Program-made: the position numbers and the translations under genes | Assembly: GCA_036971715.1 (NCBI GenBank) | Contig: JAVHJL010000012.1 | Span: 1,116,001 to 1,180,000 of the forward strand | Source of the DNA: Arthrobotrys musiformis | Taxonomy: Eukaryota; Ascomycota; Orbiliomycetes; Orbiliales; Orbiliaceae | Direction: 5' to 3' | DNA length: 64,000 nucleotides | The notes under the pieces: model-generated | Databases searched by the model: none | What the model was told of the DNA's origin: nothing | Seen by the model: the letters and a program-made list of their open reading frames with translations, nothing else | Shown: positions 51,882-61,141 of the stretch, one piece after another | How the letters are laid out: every line of letters starts with the position of its first letter | Numbering within the stretch: position 1 is the first letter of the stretch

Positions 51882-54800
51882 TCAAAAAATTGCAGGATGG
51901 TAAAGGGTATTTTTCACCTTCTCAAATTTCTTAAACGCCACCTTACTGCAGCCCTGTATTGATACCGGTCTGAATTGATCAGGGTTTAACCCTATAAATT
52001 CATTGAATGTCATATCCCCTCTTTTTATCGTTCGGCCTCTTAAATCAATTTTATGTTTTGCAGAGCTACATTGACTTCCATCGGCTTCGAAGACTTCAAC
52101 TTTACCCTTAATGCTGGGGAGATTTCGTGCGCAGGAACGGTGTAAGTGCACTGTCGGATTACGCTTATACCAGGGTACGTAATGCTCCTTCCGCGATTGC
52201 GTAGTTCGCACTCGATAACCCTCGGGGAGATCGCCGACTGCATCGAATTCGACACTGGAGGTAGGTAGCATCGGATTCGAAATTCTAAATTCGAACTCAA
52301 AGTTTAGTTTTTCAGGAGCAAAAGGCGGCTCAGGAGAAACAGAATGGCGGCCCTTGCTGGTGACACTGCCCCCGATCTCTCGATGCCGCCCTTCGGCGGC
52401 TCTGGGGCGCCTGCGTAAACTACTTTCGAGCTTCTTGCGTCGTTCCAGTTCGTCTTTGAGGTCTTTGGTTTTCGATTTTTCCTCTTCCTGCCCCTTTTCT
52501 GCGTGGCTCCCGCTTCGTCCGCTAGAGACCGCATTCGGTGCTGATTTCAAGTCATCCAATTGCTGCCTATGGCTGTCCTCAAGCGCTGGTATCCGATTCT
52601 CGAAGTCCTTGTCCGCTCCTTCGGAGTTCCGTATTTCGTCCTCATCGCGACACGTTAAGGCTTCGTATGCGAGGTTTGACGATTTGAGCTCTTCTATTTC
52701 CTCCCGAGTTTGCTTTATCGTCTCCTCCAACTTCTCCCTCGCCTCTTTCAGCGTGACCTCATCGTCCTTGTTGTTCACGGTCTTCCACGCGCCTACCAGT
52801 GAGCGCAGTTTGAAGACTCTTAGGACAATCTTGTCGTCCAATTTCCCCTGAGATCCTGCGTTTCCAAGCTTAGGTCTGTCTCTTTCAGCGGCTGCCTCAC
52901 CATGTTTCTTCTGAAGCGCCTCGTGTATCTCATGCGTACCCGGTGCCCCTGGAAGCACGGCGTTCAGAGCTTTAAGGTCTTCGGTCGGCGTTACTATCGA
53001 GCCCTCGTCTACTGATTCCTCGTTCCCTACTTTTTCGCTAAGGACGGTGGACGGGGGCTCAAGCCTTCGACGTTTCGAAGGAGGCCCCAAGGCGATTACT
53101 GTGGTTTCACCCCCTTCTTCAAGCGTGGTTTCAACAGTCAGACTAACACTTCCTTTCTTAGCAGGTTGAGTAGCTCGTCCTTTCCTGTGTAACTCCTGCT
53201 CTAAGCCCCCCGGTTTGAGCCGTGCCGACCGCCTCGGTACCGGATGCTCCCGGTTAATCTCATCATTTTTGTCAGGATGTAGTCCGGAGGGTGATTTATT
53301 CCTGCTATAGTACAAACCTGACCTCCGTGTCTTCGACACCGAAGGAGGCTTCCCCCTCCCCTCCCGCACGAGTGACAAAGACCTATTCCTCTTCCTACTA
53401 GGCTTCGGTCCTACACTATTCACTTGCCCCGCAGCATCCTGAATGATAACCGCATCACCAACCCCAACACTTTTGTCTGCATCCGCAGCCATCGTAGTAG
53501 CCAATGTAATAGACGGGCTATTAGATGATGGGCGTCTGATTTCATCCTTCTTATTCTTTTTCTTGGGACCTAATCCATGAAGCCCGTCGCGTTTCGTGGA
53601 ACCGCTTCCCAGAGATTGGAATCTAGTCTTTTTGCCTGCTGAAGGTGTAGTAGATGCCCTCGACCTGGTTTTCATTCTGGGGGTATCTTCAGCTCTGCAA
53701 AACCATTCCCTAAAAAAAAAAAGTTAGATAAATGTATATAAAGGAATATGGACTGATATATATGTCTACACAGCTGATAATTGCCATACCTAACTCCTTC
53801 TACGATATTCTGCGCATTAGAATTTTCGTTAACTGCTTTAGTTGCTGAGGTTTGATCGACTGGTTGTCGCGGTACGCTTTCGAATTCGTTTAGAATTCCA
53901 GCGATTGATTTGTCCTCGAAGGTTAGTGAAACAGGCAGAAGATTTTTAGGGCCGCCGCCCTCAGTCTCCTCCTCTACTAATATCATTTCCGCATCTAAGG
54001 GCTCCAAGGGTTCCGAAGGCTCCAAAAGTGACTTCACACTATCCAAAAGTCCTCTTTCATGGCCCTGTAGATCTAGAGGCTGGCCCACGAGGCTAGGTCC
54101 ATCTACCTGCGTCCCATTTTTATCCCCTACTTTAACGGCGGCTACTTCCTTTTCAGTTGAAGTTCCACCTATCGTCTCCACCTGCTCCCACCCTTTGCTC
54201 TGCATCGATGCCGTAGTCTTAACCACCATAATATTATAATCTGTAATTGACGTAGTATGTCTATCCTTGATACTACATTTTCTTTCTGATTGAATTTATT
54301 AGTAATCAACCTTGGATGAAAGCATAGGGAGTTGAGACCCACGATGCCTTCTTAAACTGTTCTTGGTCTTGAATGACTTCCCACAGCCCCCCACAACGCA
54401 GGCGTATAGTCTGACAGGGGCATGGCCCCTATCTGGTCAATTTATTAGTAAACAATCTTGAATGAAAGCATGGAGTGGGTTGAAACTTACGGTGTGCCTT
54501 TAGATATTTATCGGTCTTGAATGACTTCCCACAGCCCTCTACGATACAGGCGTATGGTTTGACAGTAGCATGTGTTTGCTCTGGTCAATTTATCAGTAAT
54601 CAACCTTGAATGAAAGCATAGGGAGTTGAGACCCACGATGCCTTCTTAAAACGTCCTTGGTCTTGAATGACTTCCCACAGCCCCCCACAACGCAGGCGTA
54701 TAGTCTGACAGGGGCATGGCCCCTATCTGGTCAATTTATTAGTAAACAATCTTGAATGAAAGCATGGAGTGGGTTGAAACTTACGGTGTGCCTTTAGATA

Positions 54801-55701
54801 TCTATTGGTCTTGAATGACTTCCCACAGCCCTCTACGATACAGGCGTATGGTTTGACAGTAGCATGTGTTTGTTCTGGTCAATTTATCAGTAATCAACCT
54901 TGAATGAAAGCATGGGGCGTTGAGACTCACCATGCTTTCTTAACCTGTCCTTGGTCTTGAATGACTTCCCACAGCCCCCCACAACGCAGGCGTATAGTCT
55001 GACAGGGGCATGGCTCTCATCTGGTCAATTTATCAGTAATCAACCTTGAATGAAAGCATAGGGAGTTGAGACCCACGATGCCTTCTTAACTCGCCATTAG
55101 TCTTAAATAACTTCCCACAGTCCTCTACAATACAGGCGTATAGTCTGACAGGGGCATGTCTCTCCTCTGGTCAATTTATCAGTAATCAATCTTGAATGAA
55201 AGCATGGGGTGGGTTGAAACTTACGGTGTATTTTTAGATATCTATTGGTCTTGAATGACTTCCCACAGCCCTCTACAATACAGGCGTATGGTCTGACAGC
55301 AGTATGTACTTGGCCTGGTCAATTTATTAGTAAACAATCTTGAATGAAAGTATGGGGTGGGTTGAAACTTACGGTGTGCCTTTAGAATTCTATTGGTCTT
55401 GAATGACTTCCCACAGCCCTCTACAATACAAGCGTATGGCCTGACAGCGATATGTGCTTGCTCTGGTCAATTTATCAGTAAAAATCCTTAGATTAAAATA
55501 TTGCATTTGAAACTAGCCATAGGATGTCGAATTGGAAGGATTGTCACTCCCACGACCTAAATAAAGTTCTCCTAGGTCGTTAGGGCTGTTTGCGGAGAGC
55601 TTTGAAAGGCGAACGGTAGAAGATGGGCAATACGGTCTTTTGAATAGGCGTTTAGAAGTCGAAGCTATACCCGAGAAGATATTCGGATCCATAAAATCCA
55701 T
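51882..55701 (-). CDS. C2H2 zinc-finger protein, eight single-finger exons, 1,075 aa
   Basis: Reconstructed as 11 exons. Exon 1 is 55701-55518 (MDFMDPNIFSGIASTSKRLF). Eight 90-nt exons follow: 55462-55373, 55314-55225, 55166-55077, 55020-54931, 54874-54785, 54726-54637, 54580-54491 and 54432-54343. Then come 54285-53790 and 53709-51882. Every junction keeps one frame; introns in the finger region are phase 1. Fingers are C-x4-C-x12-H-x3-H (first: C73, C78, H91, H95), with linkers like THATVKPYAC, i.e. TFIIIA type. The last finger ends H301-x3-C305. Residues ~306-466 are acidic, ~479-740 basic and disordered (MKTRSRASTTPS, nuclear-signal-like KKKNKK). A predicted coiled coil spans ~755-920 (EKLEETIKQTREEIEELKSS), and a folded-looking C-terminal region (~930-1075) is of unknown family. 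Likely nuclear and DNA-binding. The first intron uses GC-AG. An upstream non-coding exon is possible. Confidence 0.75.
54343..55462 (-). repeat. Tandem array of zinc-finger exon-intron units
   Basis: Eight units of 90-nt exon plus 56-58-nt intron. Two subtypes occur: type 1 (CIVEGCGKSFKT, donor GTAAGTTTC, 58-nt intron; first, second, fifth, seventh) and type 2 (finger body CVVGGCGKSFKT or CIVEDCGKLFKT, donor GTGGGTCTC or GTGAGTCTC, 56-57 nt; third, fourth, sixth, eighth). Units 5-6 and 7-8 are a 294-bp duplication with identical 58-nt introns (54733-54784 versus 54439-54490 compared base by base). All introns share TTACTRATAAATTGACCAG at the 3' end. Confidence 0.9.
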
Positions 55702-56067
55702 CTGAGCTGGCCCCTCTTTCTCGAGACATGTCTGATGATTTCCTATTTGTCTGCAAATCCAGGAAAGGGTAGTATCGCTGTTAGCACCCCTATTCCCTCG
55801 TTTGAGGTGTCGGTCATATACTCGTCTAGCTTAAGGTGTTCCCCTTAAAGTTCGTGCTAAGAGTTCTGGCTTTCCAGAATTGGAGTTACCTTTTGTTATT
55901 GACACTGTTGTGACCAAGACGGCTCCGTGAATTGCTGAGGAACGTCATAGTTGTATTTGCTGCCGTGTTCGCTGTTGTGCTTATAGCTGCTAGTGTCTGA
56001 TCATTTCGTTGTAGTGGTCAGCGCAGAGTACCGTGACCATGTTCACGCCTTTAGTTATGTAACTACA
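55702..56067. other. Upstream region of the zinc-finger gene
   Basis: No gene seen. An alternative ATG (MSRERGASSDG frame) lies near 55732 but closes quickly. No obvious TATA box. Confidence 0.4.
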
Positions 56068-56204
56068 CAAGGAAGGAATTTGAATCAATGAATAATTTTT
56101 GACGCGTTGTGTTGAACGAAACTGACGCGAATTCAGCCGACCCAAAAGCCCACTGGAAAAAATCCTCGCAGGAAGAAAGTTAAATCCCTCCTTGCAGTCG
56201 GGCA
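56068..56204 (-). repeat. LTR-like dispersed repeat, copy near 56.1 kb
   Basis: On the minus strand: TGCCCGACTGCAAGGAGGGA, TTTAACTTTCTTCCTGCGAG, CAGTGGGCTTTTGGGTCGGC, ending near TTCCTTCCTTG. About 95 bp are nearly identical to 20375-20460. It stands alone, so it is a solo LTR or MITE. Confidence 0.65.
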
Positions 56205-56214
56205 TGGGGGGAAG

Positions 56215-56354
56215 AAGTGACCGTGATCGAGGAATACGCAAAAACACCATACAAAAAGTCAACAGAGCCGCATCGCGAACAAAAGTAAACAATCAATATT
56301 TTGGTGGTGATTTACTTTTTTTTGCGTATTCCCCAATTAGGATCACGGTCACTT
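56215..56354. mobile_element. 140-bp MITE with 14-bp perfect inverted ends
   Basis: AAGTGACCGTGATC at the left end is exactly complementary to GATCACGGTCACTT at the right. A second inverted block follows inside (GGAATACGCAAAAA and TTTTTGCGTATTCC). No coding capacity. The superfamily is uncertain; no clear target duplication. Confidence 0.8.
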
Positions 56355-56624
56355 GCTATAACCTTGATATTCTTTTTCTCTGCCCGTTTTTACTCGTATA
56401 ACCCGGTTTTATATCTTCAATCGACAGTTTTCGTTCTGTGACCGTGCCCTCCTCTTTAGGCGTGATTCTCCGTAAGAGAGTACACTGTGCAAAGCTAGAT
56501 TAAATTGGAGGTGTGTTGCGGGAGAAACTGGTGGACCTACGGAGTCGGCTGTTGGCTGTAGGCCATCCCGCTCTTTTATCTGCCACCCGTCCCTACCATT
56601 ATCTCCCACAGCTGTAACTAACTA

Positions 56625-56804
56625 CAGGGCATTTCAGGTTTTCCACGTACGCCCATATTTGGATTGTGGCTTACTAGGGTTTTTGTAGTATGTGAATTGA
56701 CTGGGCAAAAGAGAACAGTGCCCTCTCTCAAAAGCAAACCATGATTGGCAAATCGGCTTCAAAACAAAGAGCCAAGTTTGACGTAAGACACCTGAAATGC
56801 CCTG
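56625..56804. mobile_element. 180-bp MITE, TA target duplication
   Basis: CAGGGCATTTCAGGT (56625-56639) pairs perfectly with ACCTGAAATGCCCTG (56790-56804), and TA flanks both sides (56623-56624, 56805-56806). TA duplication suggests mobilisation by a Tc1/mariner or pogo-type transposase encoded elsewhere. Confidence 0.8.
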
Positions 56805-57523
56805 TAGTACACCTTTCATGTTTAAGATATTTCACGATGCCATCCCTCAACAGACCATACGCATCGGTAAGTGAACACCCTCTAAATTTGACGGCTAGTT
56901 TGAAAGCTTGCTAACCAAATAAATTATTCAGGCCCAACGCATCCGGTTGTTACAGCGCCTCATGCGCCAGCAAGTAGCCCTACATACGGCCATTCATCCT
57001 ACTCCGTACTTCCTACGACATACATAAATACATACACATACATACCTCTTTCCTTCTTTCCTTTTTTTCTTCTTTTCCCTTCTCTCCTCTATTTTTTTTT
57101 TCTTTTCCCTTCTCTCCTCTTTTTTTTTTTTTTTTTTTTTGACTCTTTAAAGATTCCGGAAACCTGGGTTCTTGTGCAGCTCCTAGAACCACTCCCCGAG
57201 TTTAAACCTGTCCCGACTGTCCAGGAAAGAGCAAATGTGATACAACTCTGCATGAGGAAATATACTTGCTTTTATATAACTGAACCCACAACCAGTCCCA
57301 TCCCGAACTCCTTATCCATCTTCCCGCCTTGATTCTGAGCCTTCAGTTCCTTAGTTGTTGAATTGTCTTCTACTAGTTGCATGGACCTAGCCACCCGCCA
57401 ACGTTAGTTAACGTGAACGCCCGCCAGCCATTCATTCGAACGCAATACGCCTTTTTTTTTGCAATTTTGTCAGATAAGATCTTCTTCTTCTACTTTTCTA
57501 GTATCAAATTAAAAATCAACATC
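56805..57523. other. Intergenic; pyrimidine tracts upstream of Zn2Cys6 gene
   Basis: CT-rich tracts and a poly(T) run at about 57090-57140, common in fungal promoters. No gene. Confidence 0.45.
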
Positions 57524-57919
57524 ATGTCGGTTCCTACTCGGCATGTGCGCACTCGCACCGGTAAGTTAATATCGATATATCCTTTTGTCAGAATTCCATA
57601 CTTTTCTTCGTAGTTTATTTATTTATGCCCTTTGTTCACTTTTTCCCGCTATTACGTTTATAAAGTTCCACTTTTTTTTCTTTCTCTCATTCTAATTCGT
57701 AAAACTGAATTCATTGCAGGCTGCTGGACTTGTCGCTTCCGCAAGAAGAAGTGTGATGAGGCCCGGCCCGCATGCGAGCGGTGCTCCCACCTGCGATTAA
57801 TATGCGATGGGTACGACGGCCAGCCGGTCTGGATGAAGGACCCGGAGAAAGTTGCCGAGAAGAAAGCAAAGATCAAGAAGCAGATGGTAAAACGCAGCAG
57901 GGGGCAAAAAAAGAATTAA
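57524..57919 (+). CDS. Short Zn2Cys6 protein, 78 aa, probably truncated
   Basis: Exon 1 is 57524-57560 (MSVPTRHVRTRT). The intron (57561-57719) has donor GTAAGT and acceptor ATTGCAG. Exon 2 is 57720-57919. The Zn2Cys6 cluster is complete: C14-x2-C17-x6-C24-x6-C31-x2-C34-x6-C41, with the RFRKKKCDE and LRLICDGY context of fungal binuclear-cluster transcription factors. A basic coiled segment follows (EKVAEKKAKIKKQMVKRSRG). The family normally has a long regulatory domain, absent here. The same frame continues past TAA 57917 with NPIKTQIPSQNRFNIPPANL and, after a second TAA near 58034, further open sequence to about 58205, so a longer gene may have been cut by stops. A donor GTAAAA at 57887 could also splice on. 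Confidence 0.65.
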
Positions 57920-58219
57920 AATCCAATCAAAACCCAGATACCATCTCAGAATCGATTCAATATTCCCCCTGCAAATCTTAATCTACCTACACCACCTCCA
58001 ACCAACATTTCAACCAACAATACTAACTTTTCATAATATTGGGAGCAAATCTCAGGTATATTTCTGTTTATAACTATCTGCGAAAATGATTTTCTGACAA
58101 AATTTTCAACATCATCGCCAAAAGAATCTGGGCCCATGAACATATCCTCCTCCTTCAACACGATAGATATGCATTGGGCGGTTAGCCTGGCGAGTTCGCG
58201 GCTTTAGAACCATATGTTA

Positions 58220-58765
58220 TCACCACCTACAACATGCACTATGCCATGGGAGTACAGCCAACTGATTTTCTTTATCGATTGTTTCGTCATCCAAATCACT
58301 GGTGTCGGTGCCGTCGGAGGAGTCTAAAGTCTCTTCTGACGAGGAGTCATCCTCAGAACTGCTAGAACTTTCCTCAAAGTCTTCCTCAGAAGAACTTTCG
58401 GAACTAGAGCTGGATTCATCGCTTGAACTAGATTCATCACTGGACGAGCTCTCTTTATTAGGACTGGTTTCGTTGTCGTCGCCTTCTAATTCTTCTTCAG
58501 CAGACTTGGGGAGGGCGGCGGTTTTGACTGCTAATCGAGAGGCCTTTGACTGAGGGTAGATAACTGTTCGCATACGAGCACTGTTACAAGTTCGTCTGTC
58601 GGTGGTGTAATTGCCATACGCAGCTTCCGATTCCTTGTATAGGCCTTTGTACAAATTGAATGGCCCCTTGCTCTCGGCACAGGAATTATAGTCCCTTAGT
58701 GCCTTGGATCCCAAGGTTTGAATAGCCATCGCTGCACCGAGACCGTCAGTCAACCTATCGATCAA
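58220..58765 (-). CDS. Hypothetical protein with acidic Ser/Glu tail
   Basis: A 181-codon frame. The first ~75 residues (MIDRLTDGLGAAMAIQTLGS, YNSCAESKGPFNLYKGLYKE) look like ordinary sequence. Residues ~90-165 are Ser/Glu/Asp repeats such as SSSSDESSSSDE, then a short tail. No family recognised. Could be a nuclear or phosphorylated acidic protein, or a chance frame over TCATCxTCx-rich DNA. Confidence 0.35.
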   Translation of the reverse strand: MIDRLTDGLGAAMAIQTLGSKALRDYNSCAESKGPFNLYKGLYKESEAAYGNYTTDRRTCNSARMRTVIYPQSKASRLAVKTAALPKSAEEELEGDDNETSPNKESSSSDESSSSDESSSSSESSSEEDFEESSSSSEDDSSSEETLDSSDGTDTSDLDDETIDKENQLAVLPWHSACCRW

Positions 58766-59515
58766 ACGACGCCACTAGCGCGGAAGCAAATAAGCGGCTA
58801 TTAACCTTTCTTGACTGAAGTATCGTACTGTCGCCGACGGAACCTGCCGAAATCCATTTTATTATGGAAGAACACGTGGGAGTAGTTTTTGGAATAGAAA
58901 CGAGTCAACAACTGCTCTTCGGTGACGTCCAGGCGAGCCCATTAAATCGGTCTCCTGTCGGGTTTCGACCTGGAGCGTTTCGAAACAGGCTCGCTAGCCG
59001 CCGAATCAGTGGCACGTCTTTTGACGCCCGTCATTTCGCCTATCGCTCGCCGGTCAGCCAGCCAGTCAGTCAGTCAGTATCATCCCGGGACGTGCCATAT
59101 GCCCCCAAAGCCCCAAAGGAGGTGCAATTAACTCACTTGTAAGGTGGTAGGATGGTGGGGACGTTCGTTGGAGACCGGTGAGGACTTTTGTTTCCGAAAG
59201 ATAGTTGGTGTGAAAGTTAACGTGTTGGGCGTGAGGTGTAAGAAGGAAGGAGAACAGGCCCGGGGTGGCTACCATTATATAGTTTCCCACCGGGGGGTCC
59301 AGGCCCATCCGCATCAGCACTTCACTTTGGGCAGCTGGCAAACAGACAAACGGCTACGTGGGCGACGAAGACAAGCGGTAAAAAGCCAAACCGTAGACAA
59401 ACTATATATATAGAAGTGGGCGAACAGAATCTCAAGGTACTTGTGGTTGATTATGAATCGAATTTGGCTAGCCAGATATATATATCAGAAGGAAGACGTG
59501 TGCCACCAGCAGTGG
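58766..59515. other. Intergenic
   Basis: CAGCCAGTCAGTCAGTCAGT microsatellite at about 59054-59079. Frames on both strands (58864-59142 plus, 59066-59341 minus) have no motif. Confidence 0.35.
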
Positions 59516-59516
59516 C

Positions 59517-60075
59517 TAACCAACCAACCAACCAACCAACCAACCAGCGCCACAGTTACCCGATTCGTCGAATCGACAGCCGAATCCAACAACCTATGGC
59601 CGAACAACGCGCAAATGCATGTTGTCGAATCCAATGTGTTGGTGTGGTCGAAAATAAAGTGTTGGTATGTTGCATTTTTGCGGCCGACGGTCCAAAAGGG
59701 TGCTGTCAAATCCGAGCCTCGAATCAAGGTCAAATGCAATGTGTAACGTTGGCGATGTTTGGCATCACAGTTGACTACCCTTGCTAGGACAAAACGTTCC
59801 ATTAAAAATGTGCTAGTGTGGGAGCGGAGTGTTGGTATCTTGCATTGCTGCAGTCGACAATTGTTGTTGGTATAAAAACGTACTGTCAAATCCAAGCCTC
59901 GAATTTAGGTCAAGTCCAGGTCAAATCTGATATGTCGGCAATACCGCGCAATGTGTCGCATCATTGCAATTGTATGAAATTTCGAACTAAAAACCTGCTA
60001 TCAAATCCAACGTGTTGGTGGCGTGTTGCATTGTTGCAGTCGACCTTGCCAGAATGTGTTTTGACCCTTCGGAGC
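59517..60075. repeat. CCAA microsatellite and diverged ~190-bp repeats
   Basis: (CCAA)n at 59517-59546. Then two to three weak copies of a block with GTGTTGGTATGTTGCATT, then GCAGTCGAC, then CTGTCAAATCCRAGCCTCGA at about 59660, 59830 and 60010. No coding content. Confidence 0.5.
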
Positions 60076-60517
60076 AGCATTTGATTTGCCATAGAGTGTT
60101 TCGTAAGTGTTTAACTCGCAATGAAGCACTGCAGCCAAAAAATTGCAAAAGCCTAATACGTACTAGGTGACACTGCAAACGATTCGATTCGCGGCGTCAC
60201 CAAGATAACAGGACCGCTCCAACAGATAACGAAAATGCCTTAGCGCCCGCGAAAGGGAAAAGCTCCTAATTAATCAAGCTTGCTAACCCCCAGCACCTCT
60301 TGACGTATCTAATAGAGTATATACCTAGGTATACCACCCCATAATCGATCTCGATATTTCGATAGCATCTCAACTCTACAATACACTTGTGGTAATATCG
60401 AGCCACTTACCTCCTCGTCTACTAGAATATTACATTTCGAGTAAATCTGCCACTCGAATCAATTCGCGACTATCTCGCCTGGTCTCGAGGCTACAGCTAT
60501 CCCACAAAATACAAATC

Positions 60518-61141
60518 ATGCAAGTTTGTACGAAACAAATCCACATATTTTTGTTCTTTATTCTTGCCTTCGCTTTGTTGCTTCTTCAAGTAACATACGC
60601 TGCTACTATAAAAGACGGCAATGGTGCTATCATCTATCGATGGAAGGGCTTCGAATTTACTTGGTGCCTCAAAGATAATCAATGTATTGGTGGAGCAGAT
60701 AATACTACTCTGAGTTTCCAGTCATGTGCTCCAGGAGAATTTTTCTTCAACCCTAGTACCAGGTGGGGGTTCGTTGGTAATTGGACTTCGGGCTCCCATA
60801 GAAGAAAGTCGTTTTAGGAAGGTTCAATAGTTAATAGATATACTAGTTGCTGTCTGACTTATAAGTTCAGTGAAGGAGCCGCCCCTATCGTACTTCACAA
60901 TGATCTCCTCTCAAGCTTAATTCCAGCCAGTACAAATATGGAAGCGTTGTATTACCACCAAAAGCCAGTAGGCTACTTAAAAATCACACCTTGCTGTTTA
61001 CCCACAGGAAAATCAGAGGCTTCACAAACGTTCCGCATATCTTCGTCTGGACCACGATTCAAAATCACTACAGCAGCACCTGACCCCAATGTATGCAGCG
61101 GAGGGGCGGGTCTGGTTAGGTTGCGCTTGGAAAGCCAATGA
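60518..61141 (+). CDS. Small secreted protein, 189 aa
   Basis: ATG 60518 opens with a classical signal peptide: MQVCTKQ, then a Phe/Leu-rich core (IFLFFILAFALLLLQ) and VTYA as a likely cleavage site near residue 28. Exon 1 ends 60776 and exon 2 is 60831-61141. The 54-nt intron has donor GTAATT and acceptor AATAG, phase 1. The mature part has several Cys and the pattern FTWCLKDNQ, then TTLSFQSCAPGEFFFNP, reminiscent of one lobe of a ricin-type beta-trefoil, but not enough for a call. Predicted extracellular; effector or cell-wall role possible. Without the splice the protein would end at 60817 after 99 aa. Confidence 0.5.

Noticed and set aside
54343..55462. Non-coding minisatellite
   Set aside because: Each unit has an exact 90-nt C2H2 finger bounded by consistent phase-1 splice sites, and the chain joins in frame to coding sequence on both sides.
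58302..58553. Plus-strand Ser/Glu-rich frame
   Set aside because: Mirror of the acidic tail on the other strand; both come from TC/GA-rich triplet repeats, and the minus frame is longer with non-repetitive N-terminal sequence.
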